NCBI RefSeq assembly: GCF_032399705.1
Contig: NZ_CP135922.1
Location: forward strand, 6,696,001 to 6,760,000
Direction of reading: 5' to 3'
DNA: 64,000 nucleotides
Source: Paenibacillus sp. BIC5C1
GTDB taxonomy: Bacteria > Bacillota > Bacilli > Paenibacillales > Paenibacillaceae
In this document: positions 58,903-64,000 of the stretch, one piece after another
How positions within the stretch are numbered: position 1 is the first letter of the stretch
Layout: each line of letters begins with the position of its first letter
Translations under genes and position numbers: made by a program
The notes under the pieces: generated by a model
Database searches by the model: none
What the model saw: the letters and a program-made list of their open reading frames with translations, nothing else
Told to the model about the DNA's origin: nothing

Positions 58903-59736
58903 TTATTTAACTGAACCTTGTGCGAAGCCGTTGTAGATGTACTTCTGTAGCAGCAGGAAAATAATCATCGTTGGAATGATGGCAATCATGATGCCTGCGC
59001 TGATAACCTCCCACTGTGATCCGAACGGCCCCTTGAATTTGAAAAGAGCCGTGGATATGACCTGCAAGTCTGTTTTGGGCATATACAGAAACGGCGTGTA
59101 GAAGTCGTTGTAGATGTTGACACCTTTCACGATGATGACCGTTACAATCGCCGGTTTCAGCAGTGGCAAAATAATTCTCCAATAAATTGTGAAGTAGGAG
59201 GCCCCGTCCAGCATGGCGGATTCATCCAAAGCGTTCGAGATGGAGCCCAGGAATTGCAGGAAGATATACACCGCGATGATATCTGTACCCAGGTACATGA
59301 CGATGGCTGCCCATCTGGTATTGAACAAGTCGAGCGCATTGATGATCTGGAATGTAGCGACCTGTGTCGTAACACTCGGAATCAAGGTGGCGAGCAAAAA
59401 CGCTGCGACCATAATTTTCTTGCCTTTAAATTTGAACCGATCCAGCACATACGCGATCATGGAACCCGTTAAAGTGGCACCTACGATAGAGATGATCAGG
59501 ATGATAATCGTATTTTTGAAACCGATCAGCATGTTGCCGTCCACAAAAGCCTTGGTATAGTTTGCAAAGTTCAGCCAGTTGGCTGGCGGGGCAAGCGGAC
59601 TGCTGGTCGCGTACTCTGCATTGGTTTTGAGTGATGCAAACAGCACCACTACAATGGGTACAAGCGCAATGAACGCTGCGATAATGAGTGAAGCATATTT
59701 AAATATGCTCGCAAGGGTATATTTGAATGGTTGCAT
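58903..59736 (-). CDS. Carbohydrate ABC transporter permease (MalG type) of the mannan locus
   Basis: 277 aa, six helices. The EAA loop is LDESAMLDGASYFTIYWRIILPLL (about 176-199), and the C-terminus is LLQKYIYNGFAQGSVK as usual. The start chosen is ATG 59736, eight bases after GGGGAGGA; ATG 59742 is two bases from it and overlaps the upstream permease stop. It works with the preceding permease and the lipoprotein to import manno-oligosaccharides (inferred from neighbours). No ATPase gene is present. Confidence 0.9.
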   Translation of the reverse strand: MQPFKYTLASIFKYASLIIAAFIALVPIVVVLFASLKTNAEYATSSPLAPPANWLNFANYTKAFVDGNMLIGFKNTIIILIISIVGATLTGSMIAYVLDRFKFKGKKIMVAAFLLATLIPSVTTQVATFQIINALDLFNTRWAAIVMYLGTDIIAVYIFLQFLGSISNALDESAMLDGASYFTIYWRIILPLLKPAIVTVIIVKGVNIYNDFYTPFLYMPKTDLQVISTALFKFKGPFGSQWEVISAGIMIAIIPTMIIFLLLQKYIYNGFAQGSVK

Positions 59737-59738
59737 GT

Positions 59739-60626
59739 TCATTCCTCCCCTTTCATGGTGACACGCTGAACCAGCGTAACAAGAATGACAATAAACAGCA
59801 GCACAACAGCCATCGCTGATGCCAAGCCCAACTTGCCGTACTTAAATGCCAAGTGAACGGTCTGAATAACAAACGTCTCACTGCCGTTGGAACCATCGGT
59901 CATAATGTATGGAATATCGAACGCACTAATTGCGCCGCTAATCGCCAAAATCAGGTTGAGCTGCAGAATGCGTGTAATACTCGGCAGGATAATATGGCGG
60001 AACTGCTGCCAGCGATTGGCCCCGTCAATATCCGACGCTTCATAGACATCTTTTTGAATGGATGAGATTGCACCCAGGAAGATAATGAAGTTAAAGCCCA
60101 TATATCTCCATACCGATGCGCCTGCGAGCGACACGTTAATAATGTTCGGATTTCCAAGCCAGAGCTGGGTGTACTGTCCAAGCCCTACTGCCTGCATGAG
60201 TGTATCGAGGGTCCCGTCCGGTTTGAAGAAAAAGAGGAAGATAAATCCGATGGCTACGCCATTCAGCAGATAGGGGAAGAACAATATGCCTTTAAAAAAG
60301 TTTTTTCCGCGGATTTTGAAGCTCAGAATCGTGGCAAAGTAGAGGGCCAGGCCCATTTGTACGAAGGTAGCCACAAAATAATACAGACTGACAATAAACA
60401 CTTTAAAATACTCAGGGTCGCTGAATATCCGCGTGTAGTTTTCAAACCCCACATAGTCGAACCTTTTGCTGTATCCGTTCCAATCGGTGAAGCTGTATTT
60501 GAACATGTTAATGACAGGTAAATAAGCAAACGTGAACAGTAGTGCCAGCGGAATGATCGAGAAGGCACAGATGATAAATATGCGTTGCGCTGAGTAGCCC
60601 CAATTCGAAATCTTCAAGTATTTCAT
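59739..60626 (-). CDS. Carbohydrate ABC transporter permease (MalF type) of the mannan locus
   Basis: 295 aa from ATG 60626 (MKYLKISNW) after GGAGGTGTGGAGAGC; the frame opens at 60689. Six helices; the EAA loop is VYEASDIDGANRWQQFRHIILPSI (about 190-213), and YIMTDGSNGSETFVIQTVHLAF is conserved. Forms the channel with the next permease. Confidence 0.9.
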   Translation of the reverse strand: MKYLKISNWGYSAQRIFIICAFSIIPLALLFTFAYLPVINMFKYSFTDWNGYSKRFDYVGFENYTRIFSDPEYFKVFIVSLYYFVATFVQMGLALYFATILSFKIRGKNFFKGILFFPYLLNGVAIGFIFLFFFKPDGTLDTLMQAVGLGQYTQLWLGNPNIINVSLAGASVWRYMGFNFIIFLGAISSIQKDVYEASDIDGANRWQQFRHIILPSITRILQLNLILAISGAISAFDIPYIMTDGSNGSETFVIQTVHLAFKYGKLGLASAMAVVLLFIVILVTLVQRVTMKGEE

Positions 60627-60877
60627 GCTCTCCACACCTCCAAGCGGGTCTGCCGCTTTTATATCGAAAGACTCCCGTCCAAATAACAAATGCCTGAGTA
60701 CTTAACCACCGAGGGTGGCATTTCACATCCGATATGCTGCATCCAGATGCAAAATGCCGCAAGGGAATATACCCCCCTCTTTCCTTAGCCTCAGCAAAAG
60801 CAATCTGCCTCGCTGCATGGCAGCGGTGGTTGGGCACAGGCAACGTCTTTACAAATCGATGTAGCCCGGGAATTTGT
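60627..60877 (-). other. Long spacer between binding protein and permease genes, with stem-loops
   Basis: 251 nt with no ORF that has a ribosome binding site. GGCATTT...AAATGCC encloses GCATC-CA-GATGC (about 60716-60762), and GCTGCCATGCAGC is nearby. They have no following U-run. They could stabilise the binding-protein mRNA or act as a weak attenuator between the highly and less expressed genes; both are inference. Confidence 0.35.
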
Positions 60878-62191
60878 TTATTTCGCGAGTTCTGCCCGCG
60901 CTTTCACCCATTTGTCATTCAGGTCCTTCATGATGTCGTCATACGATTCGCTGCGGTTACCGATGGCAGCTTCGATAATGCGTTTCTTGAAGTCAGGCTG
61001 CCAGAGGCCAATCTCGCCTTCGTTGTCGATTTTGTCAACCAGACCTTCCTGTCCTTCTTTGGCAGGAGTCAGTGTGGAGAATGTTACGTCTTTGTATTGA
61101 TCCAAAATCGGTGGCAATTCCGCATTTTTGTCTGCGCTCATGCCTCCGCCTTGTTCAACCGCATAGTTTGATTTCGCGAGGAACCAATCGATCCAGGCTT
61201 TGGCAGCAGGTTTGTTCTCACTGTTCACGTTCATGCCGATGTTATAGTCTGCTGCGAGCGGAACGACCACATCACTTGCATTCGTAGGGAAGGGCAAGAA
61301 TCCAATATTATCTGGTGTATCGGTCAAGCCTTGAATTTGGGTAATCGCCCATGATCCAAGCGCCATCGTTGCAATTTTCCCATTCGCCAGATCAGCCTTG
61401 GAGCTTTCCCAGTCGGTTGTGGTCGGGTCTTTCTCAATCAGGCCATTCTTGGCTGCATCATAAAGTACTTTGTACAATTCATAGTGCGGCTTGCCCGCCA
61501 CAAAGTTTTCATCCGTGTTCGGTTGATCAATGTTTACGTAGTCCACACTGCCTGCAACCGTCGGCAGATCTGCTTCCCATTGTGTCAAAGCCCAGCCGGA
61601 GGCATAGTTGGTGTACAGCGGAATCGCGTCTGTATTGTCTTTCACCAGTTGGAGTGCAGCCTGGAATTGCTCAGGCGTTTTGGGCACTTCCGCAATGCCA
61701 GCCTCCTTGAACACTTGTTTGTTATAAATGATACCGGAGAACGTGATAACGGTTGGAATACCATATACCTGGCCGTCAACCATACGCTCTTCAATGGCTG
61801 TGTACTTATCTTTCAACTCATCGTACGTGCCCAGCGGTTCGAAAAAGTCCGGAATGTCCGCAATCGGTACGCTGGTGGGGATCATTAGCACATCACCGTA
61901 ATCTTTGGTACTCATACGAATCTTCACTTGTCCTTCATAGTCGGCCAGTGCCTGGAAGTTTACTTTGACATCCGGGTATTCCTTATTGAACTCCGCAGCA
62001 TAGTCTTTGAATACGGTATCAACAATATCTGTACGTTGTGTAAGGACGGTAATCTCACCCTTGATATCTGCAGGATCTGTGCTGATTTCCTCTCCTGCCT
62101 GTGATGAGCCACCTCCAGAAGAGCATGCTGCGAGCAGAGAAGTGATGAGCAACATGGTGAGCAGCAACATCCAACCTTTGTTTTTATTCAA
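60878..62191 (-). CDS. Sugar-binding lipoprotein of the mannan-locus ABC importer
   Basis: 437 aa, TTG start at 62191 after AAAGGGG. Signal peptide with lipobox LLAAC (about Cys23), then a family 1 solute-binding fold: ITVLTQRTDIVDTVFKDYAAEFNKEYPDVKVNFQAL, GIPTVITFSGIIYNKQVFKEAGI, GKIATMALGSWAITQIQGL and the C-terminal IMKDLNDKWVKARAELAK. It should bind beta-manno-oligosaccharides, judging from GH113, GH130 and epimerase neighbours. It is first in the reverse operon, and the promoter region upstream carries LacI-like palindromes. Confidence 0.9.
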   Translation of the reverse strand: MNKNKGWMLLLTMLLITSLLAACSSGGGSSQAGEEISTDPADIKGEITVLTQRTDIVDTVFKDYAAEFNKEYPDVKVNFQALADYEGQVKIRMSTKDYGDVLMIPTSVPIADIPDFFEPLGTYDELKDKYTAIEERMVDGQVYGIPTVITFSGIIYNKQVFKEAGIAEVPKTPEQFQAALQLVKDNTDAIPLYTNYASGWALTQWEADLPTVAGSVDYVNIDQPNTDENFVAGKPHYELYKVLYDAAKNGLIEKDPTTTDWESSKADLANGKIATMALGSWAITQIQGLTDTPDNIGFLPFPTNASDVVVPLAADYNIGMNVNSENKPAAKAWIDWFLAKSNYAVEQGGGMSADKNAELPPILDQYKDVTFSTLTPAKEGQEGLVDKIDNEGEIGLWQPDFKKRIIEAAIGNRSESYDDIMKDLNDKWVKARAELAK

Positions 62192-62413
62192 TTGATTCGA
62201 CCCCTTTCTTAAGTTAATTTAAGTTATCGTTAAGGTTACAAAATGAATTTTATTATGGTAACGCTTACCTGTCAATTAAATTATTTCTTACTTAACAAAA
62301 GGTTTTTATTCCGGGACGCGTTGACAATGCTTTTATCCAATACTAAAATTACTTAATAAGGTTAACGTTAACTTAATTTATTTGCACCCTGTACTTTGAA
62401 GGAGCGCTCACTT
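62192..62413. promoter_or_regulatory. Divergent control region of the mannan locus with LacI-type palindromes
   Basis: 222 nt between the reverse importer operon and the forward epimerase/phosphorylase genes. GGTAACGCTTACC (62257-62269; a 13-base imperfect palindrome around CG, also one base off a cre core) and the perfect 12-bp palindrome GTTAACGTTAAC (62361-62372) are clear; GTTATCGTTAAGG (62223-62235) is a weaker third. Central CG with A/T arms is typical of LacI-family regulators or CcpA. The regulator gene is not in the window. Confidence 0.55.
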
Positions 62414-63595
62414 ATGACTCACATCAATGACATCAAAACTGAAATAAAAGAACACTGGGAAGGTCATATTCTGCCATTCTGGTCTGCCCTCAAAGATCAT
62501 AACAACGGCGGATTCTATGGTTGGGTTGGCAATGACCTTCAGGTCGATCCACTCGCTCCCAAGGGCGGAATCGCCACAGCACGACAATTATGGTCCTTTG
62601 CAGCTGCCTACCGGGTAACCGGAAATGAAATCTGGCGTGATCACGCTGAACATGCTTACCGTTTCCTTGTGGATCATGTGATGGATATGGAATACGGCGG
62701 AATGTACTGGATGGTCAATGCCAATGGAGAACCATTGGACACAAGCAAACATGTGTATACCCAGTCCTTCGGCGTCTACTCACTAAGTGAGTACTATCGT
62801 GCCACCGGGGATGCATCTGCTTTGGAACTTGCGAAAACGCTTTTTGCTCTCATTGAGGATCAAGGGCTGAATGCCGAACTACCTGCATATAAGGAACAAT
62901 TTGACCGCCTTTGGAAGGAACAGCCGAATGAAATGCTGAGCGAAAATGGTGTGATTGCGGATTACACGATGAATACGCATATTCACGTGTTGGAGGCCTA
63001 CACCACGCTCTACCGAGTGTGGCCAGATCAGCAGGTGAAGACGGCGCTGGAACGCCTGCTAGGCATCTTATATGAACGGGTGTATGACAAGGACACGAAG
63101 TTTCTTGGGGTATTTTTCAACAAGGATTGGCAATCCATCATCGATCTGCGCTCATTCGGGCATGACATTGAAGCCAGCTGGCTGATCGACGAAACGTTGA
63201 AAGTGCTGGGCTTGGACCAACACCCGGAGTATTCCGCGATGGTTACGGACATCGCCTATAACATTTCCAATGCTGCTGTACAGGCCGATGGCTCTCTAAT
63301 GAATGAACAAGAGGGGGACCACGTGGATGAAAAGCGGATATGGTGGGTTCAGGCCGAGGCGATGGTCGGCTTCTACAACGCCTATGAGCGTACAGGTGAC
63401 CGTTTGTTTTTGGAGAGAGTAGAACGCTTGTGGACATATACGAAGGAACATATTATCGATCACCGGGCTGGCGGGGAATGGTACTGGTCGGTAGACGGGA
63501 ACGGCACACCGGATCAAAGTGAAATAGCCGGGCCGTGGAAATGCCCGTATCACAATAGCAGGTTTTGTATTGAACTGATTGAGAGGATGGGATAG
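62414..63595 (+). CDS. Cellobiose 2-epimerase-like protein (AGE superfamily)
   Basis: About 393 aa, an (alpha/alpha)6-barrel. It would epimerise the reducing-end sugar of beta-1,4-disaccharides: with mannobiose it gives mannosyl-glucose. Motifs: GGFYGWV, GIATARQLWSFAAAYRVTG, YGGMYWMV, MNTHIHVLEAYTTLYRVWP (catalytic His region), SFGHDIEASWLI, RIWWVQAEAMVGFYNAYE, and the end GEWYWSVDGNGTP...AGPWKCPYHNSRFCIELI. The start is ATG 62414, nine bases after AAGGAG; a TTG at 62396 is also in frame. It is immediately followed by a GH130 phosphorylase that uses mannosyl-glucose, which supports the mannobiose role over N-acylglucosamine 2-epimerase. Confidence 0.87.
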   Translation: MTHINDIKTEIKEHWEGHILPFWSALKDHNNGGFYGWVGNDLQVDPLAPKGGIATARQLWSFAAAYRVTGNEIWRDHAEHAYRFLVDHVMDMEYGGMYWMVNANGEPLDTSKHVYTQSFGVYSLSEYYRATGDASALELAKTLFALIEDQGLNAELPAYKEQFDRLWKEQPNEMLSENGVIADYTMNTHIHVLEAYTTLYRVWPDQQVKTALERLLGILYERVYDKDTKFLGVFFNKDWQSIIDLRSFGHDIEASWLIDETLKVLGLDQHPEYSAMVTDIAYNISNAAVQADGSLMNEQEGDHVDEKRIWWVQAEAMVGFYNAYERTGDRLFLERVERLWTYTKEHIIDHRAGGEWYWSVDGNGTPDQSEIAGPWKCPYHNSRFCIELIERMG

Positions 63596-63597
63596 TG

Positions 63598-64000
63598 ATG
63601 ATACACCCCAAATACAATGAATTGTTGGAGCAACAAGAACAGCTGCTTACACGCCAAAATGAAATTGATCCTTCATTCTACAACGGCGTATATGATCGGT
63701 ACCGTTATCCTGTAATCACACGCCATCATGTACCGCTGCACTGGAGATTTGATCTGGACGAAGCGACAAATCCCCACTTCATGGAACGTCTGGGCATTAA
63801 CGCTACGCTTAATCCGGGAGCCATCTATTTCAATGGCAAATACGTGATGGTCATCCGTACCGAAGGATTGGACCGCAAATCCATCTTCGCCCTAGCTGAG
63901 AGTGATAACGGCATCGACGGATTTCGTTTCACAGGCAAACCTTTAGTGTGGGAAGATATTGATGCGGAAGAGACCAACCAGTATGATATGCGATTGGTTC
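63598..64000 (+). CDS. GH130 4-O-beta-D-mannosyl-D-glucose phosphorylase-like protein (3' truncated by window)
   Basis: The first 134 codons of a gene running off the right edge. ATG 63598 follows the epimerase stop by 2 nt. The translation reads MIHPKYNELLEQQEQLL..., with YNGVYDRYRYPVITRHHVPLHWRFDL, RLGINATLNPGAIYFNGKYVMVIRTEG and DRKSIFALAESDNG, which match the N-terminal part of GH130_1 mannosyl-glucose phosphorylases. With the epimerase it would turn mannobiose into mannose 1-phosphate plus glucose. The catalytic Asp region lies at or past the edge, so activity cannot be confirmed here. Confidence 0.85.
   Translation, partial: MIHPKYNELLEQQEQLLTRQNEIDPSFYNGVYDRYRYPVITRHHVPLHWRFDLDEATNPHFMERLGINATLNPGAIYFNGKYVMVIRTEGLDRKSIFALAESDNGIDGFRFTGKPLVWEDIDAEETNQYDMRLV

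Overview
The window reads as about 64 kb of chromosome from a Gram-positive, endospore-forming Bacillota, most likely a Paenibacillus. That is inferred from content: S-layer-homology (SLH) proteins, several carbohydrate ABC transporters with YesM/YesN-type two-component control, Bacillus-like ribosome binding sites, frequent TTG/GTG starts and a base composition near 50% GC. I saw no rRNA, tRNA, CRISPR array, intact insertion sequence or prophage.

Region 1 (1-13.6 kb) is a surface-glycosylation island. Four forward genes (a truncated helical-repeat protein, a GT2 and a GT4 glycosyltransferase, a SAM methyltransferase) converge on a five-gene reverse unit. That unit holds two proteins sharing a C-terminal DUF6385-like domain, one of which carries a 288-residue Thr-rich repeat array, followed by three large GT2-TPR glycosyltransferases. 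A strong terminator separates the repeat protein from the glycosyltransferases. Two paralogous signal-less proteins of unknown family are divergent from this unit. One glycosyltransferase has an Ala-rich C-terminal half encoded by a sharp GC spike.

Region 2 (13.7-34.6 kb) is general accessory chromosome: an MFS exporter with a winged-helix/helical-repeat regulator, a COG2984/4120/1101-type ABC importer, an Rpn-nuclease C-terminal remnant, trhO with a cysteine-containing regulator, a large SLH protein with three tail-collar domains, a YfcC transporter/M20 peptidase/LysR group, an OmpR-type two-component system with a lipoprotein, and a MATE exporter.

Region 3 (34.8-44 kb) holds two sugar ABC importers (binding protein plus two permeases each, no ATPase) flanking a YesM/YesN two-component system.

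Region 4 (44.2-56.6 kb) contains lspA, a PadR regulator with its target membrane protein, a nucleoside hydrolase, a four-gene operon resembling E. coli yjfKLMC (lipoprotein, glutathionylspermidine-synthase-like ligase, DUF350), an ABC-F ATPase preceded by a 53-codon leader ORF and an attenuator-like terminator, a phosphotransferase/glycosyltransferase pair, and a TetR/NAD(P)H-oxidoreductase pair with matching operators; the tetR mRNA looks leaderless.

Region 5 (56.6-64 kb) is a beta-mannan or manno-oligosaccharide utilisation locus: a GH113 mannanase, a GH130 phosphorylase and a sugar ABC importer on one strand; on the other, a cellobiose-2-epimerase-like enzyme and a second GH130 (mannosylglucose-phosphorylase type) that runs off the window. 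LacI-type palindromes lie in the divergent promoter region.
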